Shown here piece after piece: positions 1 through 13,660 of a stretch of DNA of 64,000 nt. Under the pieces are notes generated by a model, which saw nothing but the letters and a program-made list of their open reading frames with translations, had not been told where the DNA came from and made no database searches. How positions within the stretch are numbered: position 1 is the stretch's first letter; each line of letters starts with the position of its first letter. Source of the DNA: Muricea muricata (taxonomy: Eukaryota; Cnidaria; Anthozoa; Malacalcyonacea; Plexauridae); assembly GCA_963855995.1 (NCBI GenBank), contig OY979721.1, forward strand, positions 186,001 to 250,000. Reading direction: 5' to 3'. The position numbers and the translations under genes were made by a program.

Positions 1-2530
1 TAAGTTACGTGTACAAACTAACAACACTCAACCACACACACCAGCATAGATGGATAAGTTACGTGTACACAGTAACAACACTCACATGAGTTAGGCCTGC
101 ATGGTGACAGCAGGCATACACTAGCATGACACATACAGACAGTAGCATGTATGGTTAAGTTAGTTCTACATGGTAACACCACACACACTAGCATGCATGC
201 CTAAGTTAATCCTGCATACTAACATGACACACACAGACAGTAGCATGTATGGTTAAGTTAGTTCTACATGGTAACACCACACACACTAGCATATGGATGC
301 ACAAGTTACGTGTACAAACTAACAACACTCAACCACACGGATAAGTTAGGCGTACACAGTAACAATACTCATACAGACAGTAGCATGCATGCCCAAGTTA
401 GGCGTACGTGCTAACAACACACACACCAGCATAGATGGATAAGTTACGTGTACACAGTAACAACACTCACATGAGTTAGGCCTGCATGGTGACAGCAGGC
501 ATACACGCCTAAGTTAGTCCTGCATACTAACATGACACACACAGACAGCAGCATGTATGGTTAAGTTAGTTCTACATGGTAACACCACACACACTAGCAT
601 ATGGATGCATAAGTTACGTGTACAAACTAACAACACTCAACCACACGGATAAGTTAGTCCTTCATACTAACACGACACACACCAGCATAGATGGATAAGT
701 TACGTGTACACAGTAACAACACTCACATGAGTTAGGCCTGCATGGTGAGAACAGCATGTATGGTTAAGTTAGTTCTACATGGTAACACCACACACACTAG
801 TATATGGATGGATAAGTTATGTGTAGACAGTAACAACACTCACATGAGTTAGGCCTGCATGGTGGCAGCAGGCATGCCTAAGTCAGTCCTACATGGTAAC
901 ACCACACAGACTAGCATATGGATGGATAAGTTACGTGTACAAACTAACAACACTCAACCACACACACCAGCATAGATGGATAAGTTACGTGTACACAGTA
1001 ACAACACTCACATGAGTTAGGCCTGCATGGTGACGGCAGGCATACACTAGCATGCATGCTAACATGACACACACAGACAGTAGCATGTATGGTTAAGTTA
1101 GTTCTACATGGTAACACCACACACACTAGCATGCATGCCTAAGTTAGTCCTGCATACTAACATGACACACACAGACAGTAGCATGTATGGTTAAGTTAGT
1201 TCTACATGGTAACACCACACACACTAGCATATGGATGCATAAGTTACGTGTACAAACTAACAACACTCAACCAGACGGATAAGTTAGGCGTACACAGTAA
1301 CAATACTCATAGAGACAGTAGCATGCATGCCCAAGTTTGGCGTACGTGCTAACAACACACACACACCAGCATAGATGGATAAGTTACGTGTACAGAGTAA
1401 CAACACTCACATGAGTTAGGCCTGCATGGTGACAGCAGGCATACACTAGCATGACACACACAGACAGTAGCATGTATGGTTAAGTTAGTTCTACATGGTG
1501 ACACCACACACACTAGCATGCATGCCTAAGTTAGTCCTGCATACTAACATGACACACACAGACAGTAGCATGTATGGTTAAGTTAGTTCTACATGGTAAC
1601 ACCACACACACTAGCATATGGATGGATAAGTTACGTGTACAAACTAACAACACTCAACCACACACACCAGCATAGATGGATAAGTTACGTGTACACAGTA
1701 ACAACACTCACATGAGTTAGGCCTGCATGGTGACGGCAGGCATACACTAGCATGCATGCTAACATGACACACACAGACAGTAGCATGTATGGTTAAGTTA
1801 GTTCTACATGGTAACACCACACACACTAGCATGCATGCCTAAGTTAGTCCTGCATACTAACATGACACACACAGACAGTAGCATGTATGGTTAAGTTAGT
1901 TCTACATGGTAACACCACACACACTAGCATATGGATGCATAAGTTACGTGTACAAACTAACAACACTCAACCACATGGATAAGTTAGGCGTACGTGCTAA
2001 CAACACACAGACACCAGCATAGATTGATAAGTTACGTGTACACAGTAACAACACTCACATGAGTTAGGCCTGCATACTAACATGACACACACAGACAGTA
2101 GCATGTATGGTTAAGTTAGTTGTACATGGTAACACCACACACAGTAGCATATGGATGCATAAGTTACGTGTACAAACTAACAACACTCAACCACACGGAT
2201 AAGTTAGGCGTACACAGTAAGAATACTCATACAGACAGTAGCATGCATGCCCAAGTTAGGCGTACGTGCTAACAACACTCACATGAGTTAGGCCTGCATG
2301 GTGACAGCAGGCATACACTAGCATGACACACACAGAGAGTAGCATGTATGGTTAAGTTAGTTGTACATGGTAACACCACACACACTAGCATATGGATGGA
2401 TAAGTTAGTCCTTCATACTAACACGACACACACCAGCATAGATGGATAAGTTACGTGTACACAGTAGCAACACTCAGATGAGTTACGCTTGCGTAGTAAG
2501 AATACAAACGCATGGATAATTTAGGTATAC
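1..2530. repeat. Minisatellite, 48-54 bp monomers with a 700 bp higher-order repeat
   Basis: Monomers of about 48, 52 and 54 bp each start with a TAAGTTA-like core and carry CACACACA and AGCATGCATG or AGCATAGATGG segments. Variants are arranged in blocks. The block beginning CTAGCATATGGATGGATAAG at about 910 recurs at about 1610, which is a 700 bp period. The 62-codon open frames on the minus strand at 944-1132 and 1644-1832 are identical because of this period and are not genes. The array starts before the window. It decays near 2460-2530. Confidence 0.9.
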
Positions 2531-2740
2531 GTACTAACATGAGACAGATAGTAGGGATGGATAGGTGTATAAAAGACTGTAAAGGAGACTGAACCATATA
2601 CAATTTTAGTCTTGCATTTATGTGAAGGAGACTCATTTGGAAATTAGCGTGCTTAAGTTTGTAAGGGAGTGGATTGGAGAATATTGCCGTGATTTGGACC
2701 TTTTGGAAGGTTTCTGGGTTTAATTCCTGGAGCAATATTT
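2531..2740. other. Unique junction between two satellites
   Basis: About 200 bp of ordinary complex sequence separates the minisatellite from the AT array. A tRNA T-arm-like string (GGGTTTAATTCCTGG, about 2717-2731) sits just before the AT repeats. It could be the edge of an old SINE whose AT-rich tail seeded the array, but no matching A box was found. Confidence 0.4.
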
Positions 2741-5700
2741 GGGTATATAATATAAAATATAAATATAAGTATATAATATAAAATATAAGTATATAATATA
2801 AATATATAAGTATATAAGTATATAATATAAAATATAAGTATATAATATAAAATATAAAATACAAGTATATAATATAAAATACAAGTATATAATATAAAAT
2901 ACAAGTATATAATATAAAATACAAGTATATAATATAAATATACAATATAAATATATAAGTATATAATATAAAATATAAGTATATAATATAAAATATAAGT
3001 ATATAATATAAAATACAAGTATATAATATAAAATACAAGTATATAATATAAAATATAAGTATATAATATAAAATATAAGTATATAATATAAAATATATAA
3101 GTATATAATATAAAATATATAAGTATATAATATAAAATATAAGTATATAATATAAAATATAAAATACAAGTATATAATATAAAATACAAGTATATAATAT
3201 AAAATACAAGTATATAATATAAAATACAAGTATATAATATAAATATATAATATAAAATATAAGTATATAATATAAAATATAAATATATAATATATAATAT
3301 AAAATATAAGTATATAATATAAAATATAAATATATAATATATAATATAAATTATAAGTATATAATATAAAATATAAGTATATAATATAAAATATAAGTAT
3401 ATAATATAAATATAAGTATATAATATAAATATAAGTATATAATATAAAATATAAGTATATAATATAAAATATAAGTATATAATATATAATATAAAATATA
3501 AGTATATAATATAAAATATAAAATACAAGTATATAATATAAAATACAAGTATATAATATAAAATACAAGTATATAATATAAAATACAAGTATATAATATA
3601 AATATACAATATAAAATATAAGTATACAATATAAAATATAAGTATATAATATAAAATATAAGTATATAATATAAAATATAAGTATATAATATAAATATAT
3701 AAGTATATAATATAAAATATATAAGTATATAATATAAAATATAAGTATATAATATAATATATAAGTATATAATATAAAATATAAGTATATAATATAAAAT
3801 ACAAGTATATAATATAAAATACAAGTATATAATATAAAATACAAGTATATAATATAAAATATAAGTATATAATATAAAATATAAATATATAATATAAAAT
3901 ATAAATATATAATATAAAATAAGTATATAATATAAAATATAAGTATATAATATAAAATATAAGTATATAATATAAAATATAAGTATATAATATAAAATAT
4001 AAGTATATAATATAAAATATAAGTATATAATATAAAATATAAGTATATAATATAAAATATAAAATACAAGTATATAATATAAAATATAAAATACAAGTAT
4101 ATAATATAAAATATAAAATACAAGTATATAATATAAAATATAAAATACAAGTATATAATATAAAATATAAAATACAAGTATATAATATAAAATATAAAAT
4201 ACAAGTATATAATATAAAATACAAGTATATAATATAAAATATAAGTATATAATATAAATATATAATATAAAATATAAATATATAATATAAAATATAAGTA
4301 TATAATATAAAATATAAGTATATAATATAAAATATAAGTATATAATATAAAATATAAGTATATAATATAAATATATAAGTATATAATATAAATATATAAG
4401 TATATAATATAAAATATATAAGTATATAATATAAAATATATAAGTATATAATATAAAATATAAGTATATAAAATAAAATATAAGTATATAATATAAAATA
4501 TAAGTATATAATATAAAATATAAGTATATAATATAAAATATAAGTATATAATATAAAATATAAGTATATAATATAAAATACAAGTATAGTATATAATATA
4601 AAATACAAGTATAGTATATAATATAAAATATAAGTATATAATATAAAATATAAGTATATAATATAAAATATAAGTATATAATATAAAATATAAGTATATA
4701 ATATAAAATATAAGTATATAATATAAAATATAAGTATATAATATAAAATATAAGTACATAATATAAAATATAAGTACATAATATAAAATATAAGTACATA
4801 ATATAAAATATAAGTACATAATATAAAATATAAGTACATAATATAAATATAAATATAAGTATATAATATAAAATATAAGTATATAATATAAAATATAAGT
4901 ATATAATATAAAATATAAGTATATAATATAAAATATAAGTATATAATATAAAATATAAGTATATAATATAAAATATAAGTATATAATATAATATAAAATA
5001 TAAGTATATAATATAATATAAAATATAAGTATATAATATAAAATATAAGTATATAATATAAAATATAAGTATATAATATAATATAATATAAATATAAGTA
5101 TATAATATAAAATATAAGTATATAATATAAAATATAAGTATATAATATAAAATATAAGTATATAATATAAAATATAAAATATAAGTATATAATATAAAAT
5201 ATAAGTATATAATATAAAATATAAGTATATAATATAAAATATAAGTATATAATATAAGTATATAATATAATATAAGTATATAATATAAGTATAAGAATAT
5301 AAGTATAAGAATATAATATAATATAAGTATATAATATAAGTATATAATATAAGTATATAAAATAAATATAAGTATATAATATAAGTATATAAAATAAATA
5401 TAAGTATATAATACAAGTATATAAAATAAATATAAGTATATAAAATAAATATAAGTATATAAATAAATATAAGTATATAAAATAAATATAAGTATATAAT
5501 ATAAGTATATAAAATAAATATAAGTATATAAAATAAATATAAGTATATAATATAAGTATATAAATAAATACAAGTATATAAAATAATATAAGTATATAAT
5601 GCAAGTATATAAAATAAATATAAGTATATAAAATAATATAAGTATATAATATAAGTATATAATATAAGTATATAAAATAAATATAAGTATATAATATAAG

Positions 5701-5810
5701 TATATAATATAAGTATATAATATAAGTATATAAAATAAATATATAAAATAAATATAAGTATATAATATAAGTATATAATATAAGTATATAATATAAGTAT
5801 ATAATATAAT
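2741..5810. repeat. AT-only satellite, 20 bp unit
   Basis: The unit is AAGTATATAATATAAAATAT with variants containing ACAAG, AGTACATA and insertions or deletions. It is clearest at 3960-4060, 4660-4740 and 4860-4980. Very long open frames appear on the minus strand (983, 898 and 740 codons) because the unit lacks stops in several frames. Their products are only Y, I, L, F and T repeats with a 20-residue period, so they are artefacts. Small local blocks, such as five AGTACATA copies near 4755-4840, show recent local amplification. Confidence 0.95.
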
Positions 5811-6300
5811 TATAAGTATATAAAAAAAATATAAGTATATAAAATAAGTAAAGTATATAAAAATCTATAAGTATATAAAAGTGTAAGTATATGAAGTATA
5901 AGTATAAGTATATAATTGTAAGAACAAAGCATTATAAAAAGTATAAGTATATAAAGTATGAGTAAATAATAAGTATAAAAATTACGAGTATATAAAGTAT
6001 ATAATAATAAGTATATAAAGTATAAGTATAATTGTATAATAACAAAAATAAAAATTGTATAATAATAATAAGTATATAAAGTATAAGTATATAATAAGTA
6101 TATAAAGTATAAGTATATAATAAGTATATAAAGTATAAGTACATAATAGTAAGTACAAAACATATAAGTATAAAAAGTATAAGTATATAAAGTATGAGTA
6201 AATAATAAGTAAATAATAAGTATAAAAACTACGAGTATATAAAGTATATAAAGTATGAGTAAATAATAAGTATATAAAGTATTACAAGTATGACATATTT
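5811..6300. repeat. Degenerate AT repeat (right flank of the AT array)
   Basis: AAGTATAAGTATATAAAG-type repeats with more interruptions than the main array. The same sequence type reappears at 24126-24400 on the far side of the giant minisatellite. Confidence 0.85.
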
Positions 6301-6439
6301 GGTAGACTAGCAAGTATATACATGTATTTTTATTGGTGTATGAATACAAAAGTTTGCAATTATCAACTTGCATCAAGTCTGATTTGACATACTTGATCGC
6401 CAACTGCCAACACACCACAACAGCTTCTCTACAAAACAC

Positions 6440-6511
6440 CACCCCGACGGGGAATTGAACCCCGGTCTCCTGCCTGACCAGCAGGTATACTCACCACTAT
6501 ACTATCGAGGT
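6440..6511 (-). tRNA. tRNA-Asp(GTC)-like gene, possibly a pseudogene
   Basis: Read on the minus strand this is a 72-base cloverleaf. The acceptor halves ACCTCGA and TCGGGGT pair fully. The A-box region is TAGTATAGTGG. The anticodon stem CCTGC/GCAGG encloses the loop TGGTCAG, with anticodon GTC. The T arm is CGGGG-TTCAATT-CCCCG, giving a good B box. A TTTT tract 3 bases past the discriminator G would end Pol III transcription. The overall sequence is close to animal tRNA-Asp. The oddity is G instead of the near-universal U at position 33, which argues for a tRNA pseudogene or a SINE head. It stands alone between two satellites. Confidence 0.75.
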
Positions 6512-6981
6512 GTTGATAAATAAGTAAAGAATACTATAATACACTATACTACAACCATGGTTAAGACTCCTATTGTGTTTGCATGTCAAATCTCAAAGAC
6601 TGATATTTTTATGAAATGGATGTGTTTCATGATATAGCTATAATATGCTCGTTGCAAGTTGTGTATTTTACTAGCTTTTCCATTGAGTCTGTGATAATCA
6701 GACTTCATGCAAGTTCATATTTGCAAGAAGTTGCATTGCGTTTTAGCTGTCCATTCTATTTATATAAAAGTCATTTAGCTTTCCATTATCTCTATGTATT
6801 GTCTCTTTTAGCTCTTCATCGTCTCTCACAAAGTCGTTTAGCTTTCAATTCTCTCTTATAAAAAGTCTTAGCTGTCAATTATCTCTCATAAAAAGTTCTT
6901 TCACCATCCATTCTCTCTATACAAATGTCTTTTAGCTGTCAATTATCTCTTATAAAAAGTCCTTTTGCTGTCAACTTTCTC

Positions 6982-7751
6982 GAGTGTATCTAAAAGTCGA
7001 GGGTCGAGGGTCGAGAGTCGAGGGTCGAGGGTCGAGAGTCGAGGGTAAATGTCGAGAGTCGAGAGTAATTGTCGAGAGTGGCAAATGTCTCAGGAACAAC
7101 AAAGTAGATATATTTTTAACAAAATATGCACGACAATAAAGCGTAAATAATCAAGGAAACAATATCCGTACAATATTTGAAACAGTACAATTTAATTGAA
7201 ACGCAAACTTTCACATAGAAATAGTTATCACGCAGTCAACAATAATAACGCAGGTATAAGCTAAATATAAACTTCCTTTTTATAGATTTACCAAATAAAG
7301 TGAACCCTAAAACTAACATATAAACGCCTCCGCGATCCCCTCAATTTCTAGTTTATCTATTTCGCAGTATTGTATTTCCAGCGCCGCGCTACAAATTTAG
7401 ATTCCATGGCTGCTCCGAATAAAAGAATAATTATGCGTAGAACACGAAGCATTGAAAAACCTCACTTTTTTCATTTAACGTACCCCTATTTTAAATGAAA
7501 GTTCATGCAGTTTTGTACATTGAGCAGAATCTAACGAACCATACAATTCTGAGTTTATATATACGAGCCCAGTAAAAAGAGGATTCTTCTGCATATTTTG
7601 TTAAAAATATATCCTCGTTGTTGTTCCTGAGACATTTGTCCACTCTCGACAATTACTCTCGACCCTCGACACTTACTCTCGACCCTCGACACTTACTCTC
7701 GACCCTCGACGTTTACTCTCGACCCTCGACCCTCGACTTTTAGATACACTC
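6982..7751. mobile_element. Inverted-repeat element inside the minisatellite, copy 1
   Basis: The ends are perfect inverted repeats (GAGTGTATCTAAAAGTCGAG on the left, its complement on the right) followed by subterminal GTCGAGGGTCGAG motifs and a shared segment reading ATGTCTCAGGAACAACAA. Inverted homology covers roughly the outer 150 bp on each side. The interior (about 7130-7590) is non-satellite DNA with no long frame; the longest ATG frame noticed, at about 7406, is 30 codons. It looks like a non-autonomous DNA transposon or foldback element. No clean target duplication was found, so the superfamily is open. Confidence 0.7.
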
Positions 7752-7949
7752 ACTTTTATATAGAGAAGTCTTTTAGCTGTCAATTATCTCTTATAAAAAG
7801 TCCTTTTGCTGTCAATTTTCTCTATATAAAGTTTTTTAGCTGTCCATTCTCACTTACAAAAAGTCCTTTTGCTGTCAATTTTCTCTATATAAAAGTCTTT
7901 TAGCCGTCAATTATCTCTTATAAAAAGTCCTTTTGCTGTCAACTTTCTC

Positions 7950-8686
7950 GAGTGTATCTAAAAGTCGAGGGTCGAGGGTCGAGGGTCGAGAGTCGAGGGT
8001 AAATGTCGAGAGTCGAGAGTAATTGTCGAGAGTGGCAAATGTCTCAGGAACAACAAAGTAGATATATTTTTAACAAAATATGCACGGCAACGGAAATAAT
8101 TTCACTTCCTGGATATACATGCACGAGAAAATAAAGCGTAAATAATCAAGGAAACAATATCCGTACAATATTTGAAACAGTACAATTTAATTGAAACGCA
8201 AACTTTCACATAGAAATAGTTATCACGCAGTCAACAATAATAACGCAGGTATAAGCTAAATATAAACTTCCTTTTTATAGATTTACCAAATAAAGTGAAC
8301 CCTAAAACTAACATATAAACGCCTCCGCGATCCCCTCAATTTCTAGTTTATCTATTTCGCAGTATTGTATTTCCAGCGCCGCGCTACAAATTTAGATTCC
8401 ATGGCTGCTCCGAATAAAAGAATAATTATGCGTAGAACACGAAGCATTGAAAAACCTCACTTTTTTCATTTAACGTACCCCTATTTTAAACGAAAGTTCA
8501 TGCAGTTTTGTACGTTGAGCAGAATCTAACGAACCATACAATTCTGAGTTTATATATACGAGCCCAGTAAAAAGAGGATTCTTCTGCATATTTTGTTAAA
8601 AATATATCCTCGTTGTTGTTCCTGAGACATTTGTCCACTCTCGACACTTACTCTCGACCCTCGACCCTCGACTTTTATATACACTC
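7950..8686. mobile_element. Inverted-repeat element inside the minisatellite, copy 2
   Basis: Same element as at 6982-7751. The right subterminal repeats are shorter, there is an extra interior stretch of about 44 bp near 8084-8135, and the right end is mutated (TATACACTC for GATACACTC). The flanking minisatellite monomers match those of copy 1 on both sides with an offset of 968 bp. The two copies therefore arose by duplication of the satellite block, not by two insertions. Confidence 0.75.
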
Positions 8687-8989
8687 ACTTTTATATAGAG
8701 AAGTCTTTTAGCTGTCAATTATCTCTTATAAAAAGTCCTTTTGCTGTCAATTTTCTCTATATAAAAGTTTTTTAGCTGTCCATTCTCACAAAAAGTCCTT
8801 TTGCTGTAAATTTTCTCTATATAAAAGTCTTTTAGCTGTCAATTATCTCTTATAAAAATTCCTTTCGCTTTCAATTTTCTCTATATAAAAGTCTTTTAGC
8901 TGTCCATTCTCACTTACAAAAAGTCCTTTTGCTTTCAATTTTCTCTATATAAAAGTCTTTTAGCTGTCAATTATCTCTTATAAAAAGTC

Positions 8990-11900
8990 CTTTTGCTGGC
9001 AATTTTCTCTATATAAAAGTCTTTTAGCCATTCACTCTCACTTACAAAAAGTCCTTTTGCTGTCAATTTTCTCTATATAAAAGTCTTTTAGCTGTCAATT
9101 ATCTCTTATAAAAAGTCCTTTCGCTTTCAATTTTCTCTATATAAAAGTGTTTTAGCTATCAATTATCTCTTATAAAAAGTCTTTTTGCTGGCAATTTTCT
9201 CTATATAAAAGTCTTTTAGCCATTCATTCTCACTTATAAAAAGTCCTTTTGCTGTCAATTTTCTCTATATAAAAGTCTTTTAGCTGTCAATTATCTCTTA
9301 TAAAAAGTCCTTTCGCTTTCAATTTTCTCTATATAAGTCTTTTAGCTGTCCATTCTCACTTATAAAAAGTCCTTTTGCTTTCAATTTTCTCTATATGAAA
9401 GTCTTTTAGCTGTCAATTATCTCTTATAAAAAGTCCTTTTGCTTTCAATTTTCTATATATAAAAGTCTTTTAGCTGTCAATTATCTCTTATAAAAAGTCT
9501 TTTTGCTGTCAATTTTCTCTATATAAAAGTCTTTTAGCCGTTCATTCTCACTTTTAAAAAGTCCTTTTGCTTTCAATTTTCTCTATATAAAAGTCTTTAA
9601 GCTGTCAATTATCTCTTATAAAAAGTCCTGTTGCTTTCAATTTTCTCTAAATAAAAGTCTTTTAGCTGTCAATTATCTCTTATAAAAAATCCTTTTGCTG
9701 TCAATTTTCTCTATATAAAAGTCTTTTAGCTGTCCATTCTATTCTCACTTACAAAAAGTCCTTTTGCTGTCAATTTTCTCTATATAAAGGTCTTTTAGCT
9801 GTCAATTATCTCTTATAAAAAGTCCTTTCGCTTTCAATTTTCTCTATATAAAAGTCTTTTAGCCGTTCATTCTCACTTATAAAAAGTTTTTTGCTGTCAA
9901 TTTTCTCCATATAAAAGTCTTTTAGCTGTCAATTATCTCTTATAAAAAGTCCTTTCACTAGCAATTTTCTCTATCTAAAATCTTTTAGCTGTCAATTGTC
10001 TCTATATAAAAAGTCCTTTGCTGTCAATTTTCTCCATATAAAAGTCTTTTAGCTGTCTATTCTCACTTATAAAAAGTCCTTTGGCTTTACATTATCTCTA
10101 TATAAAAGTCTTTTAGCTGTCAATTATCTCTTATAAAAAGTCCTTTCGCTTTCAATTTTCTCTATATAAAAGTCTTTTAGCTGTCAATATCTTTTATAAA
10201 AAGTCCTTTTGCTTTCAATTTTCTCTATATAAAAGTCTTTTAGCTGTCAATTATCTCTATATAAAAGTCTTTCAGCTGTCAATTATCTCTCATAAAAAGT
10301 CTTTTTACTCTCAATTTTCTCTATATAAAAGTCTTTAAGCTGTCAATTATCTCTTATAAAAAGTCCTTTTGCTTTCAATTTTCTCTATATAAAAGTCTTT
10401 TAGCTGTCAATTATCTCTTATAAAAAATCCTTTTGCTGTCAATTTTCTCTATATAAAAGTCCTTTAGCTGTCCATTCTCACTTACAAAAAGTCATTTTGC
10501 TGTCAATTTTCTCTATATAAAAGTCTTTTAGCTGTCAATTATCTCTTATAAAAAGTCCTTTTGCTGGCAATTTTCTCTATATAAAAGTCTTTTAGCCATT
10601 CACTCTCACTTACAAAAAGTCCTTTTGCTGTCAATTTTCTCTATATAAAAGTCTTTTAGCTGTCAATTATCTCTTATAAAAAGTCCTTTCGCTTTCAATT
10701 TTCTCTATATAAAAGTGTTTTAGCTATCAATTATCTCTTATAAAAAGTCTTTTTGCTGGCAATTTTCTCTATATAAAAGTCTTTTAGCCATTCATTCTCA
10801 CTTATAAAAAGTCCTTTTGCTGTCAATTTTCTCTATATAAAAGTCTTTTAGCTGTCAATTATCTCTTATAAAAAGTCCTTTCGCTTTCAATTTTCTCTAT
10901 ATAAGTCTTTTAGCTGTCCATTCTCACTTATAAAAAGTCCTGTTGCTTTCAATTTTCTCTAAATAAAAGTCTTTTAGCTGTCAATTATCTCTTATAAAAA
11001 ATCCTTTTGCTGTCAATTTTCTCTATATAAAAGTCCTTTAGCTGTCCATTCTCACTTACAAAAAGTCATTTTGCTGTCAATTTTCTCTATATAAAAGTCT
11101 TTTAGCCGTTCATTCTCACTTTTAAAAAGTCCTTTTGCTTTCAATTTTCTCTATATAAAAGTCTTTAAGCTGTCAATTATCTCTTATAAAAAGTCCTGTT
11201 GCTTTCAATTTTCTCTAAATAAAAGTCTTTTAGCTGTCAATTATCTCTTATAAAAAATCCTTTTGCTGTCAATTTTCTCTATATAAAAGTCTTTTAGCTG
11301 TCCATTCTATTCTCACTTACAAAAAGTCCTTTTGCTGTCAATTTTCTCTATATAAAGGTCTTTTAGCTGTCAATTATCTCTTATAAAAAGTCCTTTCGCT
11401 TTCAATTTTCTCTATATAAAAGTCTTTTAGCCGTTCATTCTCACTTATAAAAAGTTTTTTGCTGTCAATTTTCTCCATATAAAAGTCTTTTAGCTGTCAA
11501 TTATCTCTTATAAAAAGTCCTTTCACTAGCAATTTTCTCTATCTAAAATCTTTTAGCTGTCAATTGTCTCTATATAAAAAGTCCTTTGCTGTCAATTTTC
11601 TCCATATAAAAGTCTTTTAGCTGTCTATTCTCACTTATAAAAAGTCCTTTGGCTTTACATTATCTCTATATAAAAGTCTTTTAGCTGTCAATTATCTCTT
11701 ATAAAAAGTCCTTTCGCTTTCAATTTTCTCTATATAAAAGTCTTTTAGCTGTCAATATCTTTTATAAAAAGTCCTTTTGCTTTCAATTTTCTCTATATAA
11801 AAGTCTTTTAGCTGTCAATTATCTCTATATAAAAGTCTTTCAGCTGTCAATTATCTCTCATAAAAAGTCTTTTTACTCTCAATTTTCTCTATATAAAAGT

Positions 11901-13660
11901 CTTTAAGCTGTCAATTATCTCTTATAAAAAGTCCTTTTGCTTTCAATTTTCTCTATATAAAAGTCTTTTAGCTGTCAATTATCTCTTATAAAAAATCCTT
12001 TTGCTGTCAATTTTCTCTATATAAAAGTCCTTTAGCTGTCCATTCTCACTTACAAAAAGTCATTTTGCTGTCAATTTTCTCTATATAAAAGTCTTTTAGC
12101 TGTCAATTATCTCTTATAAAAAGTCCTTTTGCTGGCAATTTTCTCTATATAAAAGTCTTTTAGCCATTCACTCTCACTTACAAAAAGTCCTTTTGCTGTC
12201 AATTTTCTCTATATAAAAGTCTTTTAGCTGTCAATTATCTCTTATAAAAAGTCCTTTCGCTTTCAATTTTCTCTATATAAAAGTGTTTTAGCTATCAATT
12301 ATCTCTTATAAAAAGTCTTTTTGCTGGCAATTTTCTCTATATAAAAGTCTTTTAGCCATTCATTCTCACTTATAAAAAGTCCTTTTGCTGTCAATTTTCT
12401 CTATATAAAAGTCTTTTAGCTGTCAATTATCTCTTATAAAAAGTCCTTTCGCTTTCAATTTTCTCTATATAAGTCTTTTAGCTGTCCATTCTCACTTATA
12501 AAAAGTCCTGTTGCTTTCAATTTTCTCTAAATAAAAGTCTTTTAGCTGTCAATTATCTCTTATAAAAAATCCTTTTGCTGTCAATTTTCTCTATATAAAA
12601 GTCCTTTAGCTGTCCATTCTCACTTACAAAAAGTCATTTTGCTGTCAATTTTCTCTATATAAAAGTCTTTTAGCCGTTCATTCTCACTTTTAAAAAGTCC
12701 TTTTGCTTTCAATTTTCTCTATATAAAAGTCTTTAAGCTGTCAATTATCTCTTATAAAAAGTCCTGTTGCTTTCAATTTTCTCTAAATAAAAGTCTTTTA
12801 GCTGTCAATTATCTCTTATAAAAAATCCTTTTGCTGTCAATTTTCTCTATATAAAAGTCTTTTAGCTGTCCATTCTATTCTCACTTACAAAAAGTCCTTT
12901 TGCTGTCAATTTTCTCTATATAAAGGTCTTTTAGCTGTCAATTATCTCTTATAAAAAGTCCTTTCGCTTTCAATTTTCTCTATATAAAAGTCTTTTAGCC
13001 GTTCATTCTCACTTATAAAAAGTTTTTTGCTGTCAATTTTCTCCATATAAAAGTCTTTTAGCTGTCAATTATCTCTTATAAAAAGTCCTTTCGCTAGCAA
13101 TTTTCTCTATCTAAAATCTTTTAGCTGTCAATTGTCTCTATATAAAAAGTCCTTTGCTGTCAATTTTCTCCATATAAAAGTCTTTTAGCTGTCTATTCTC
13201 ACTTATAAAAAGTCCTTTGGCTTTACATTATCTCTATATAAAAGTCTTTTAGCTGTCAATTATCTCTTATAAAAAGTCCTTTCGCTTTCAATTTTCTCTA
13301 TATAAAAGTCTTTTAGCTGTCAATATCTTTTATAAAAAGTCCTTTTGCTTTCAATTTTCTCTATATAAAAGTCTTTTAGCTGTCAATTATCTCTATATAA
13401 AAGTCTTTCAGCTGTCAATTATCTCTCATAAAAAGTCTTTTTACTCTCAATTTTCTCTATATAAAAGTCTTTAAGCTGTCAATTATCTCTTATAAAAAGT
13501 CCTTTTGCTTTCAATTTTCTCTATATAAAAGTCTTTTAGCTGTCAATTATCTCTTATAAAAAATCCTTTTGCTGTCAATTTTCTCTATATAAAAGTCCTT
13601 TAGCTGTCCATTCTCACTTACAAAAAGTCATTTTGCTGTCAATTTTCTCTATATAAAAGT
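8990..13660. repeat. 1568 bp higher-order repeat, three copies
   Basis: Marker variants recur at exactly 1568 bp (49 x 32). GCAATTTTCTCTATCTAAAA lies at 9961, 11529 and 13097. TTCATTCTCACTTTTAAAAA lies at 9541, 11109 and 12677. TTTTGCTGGC followed by GCCATTCACTCTC lies at 8991, 10559 and 12127. The copies are almost identical, which indicates recent amplification of a 49-monomer block. A related but altered block continues to about 14.7 kb. Confidence 0.9.

Noticed and set aside
944..1832. Two identical 62-codon frames rich in Cys
   Set aside because: Products of the 700 bp satellite period; no start context or coding bias.
2451..5604. Very long minus-strand open frames (up to 983 codons) in the AT array
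   Set aside because: They translate the 20 bp repeat into a 20-residue Y/I/L/F/T periodicity, overlap each other in three frames and have no domain.
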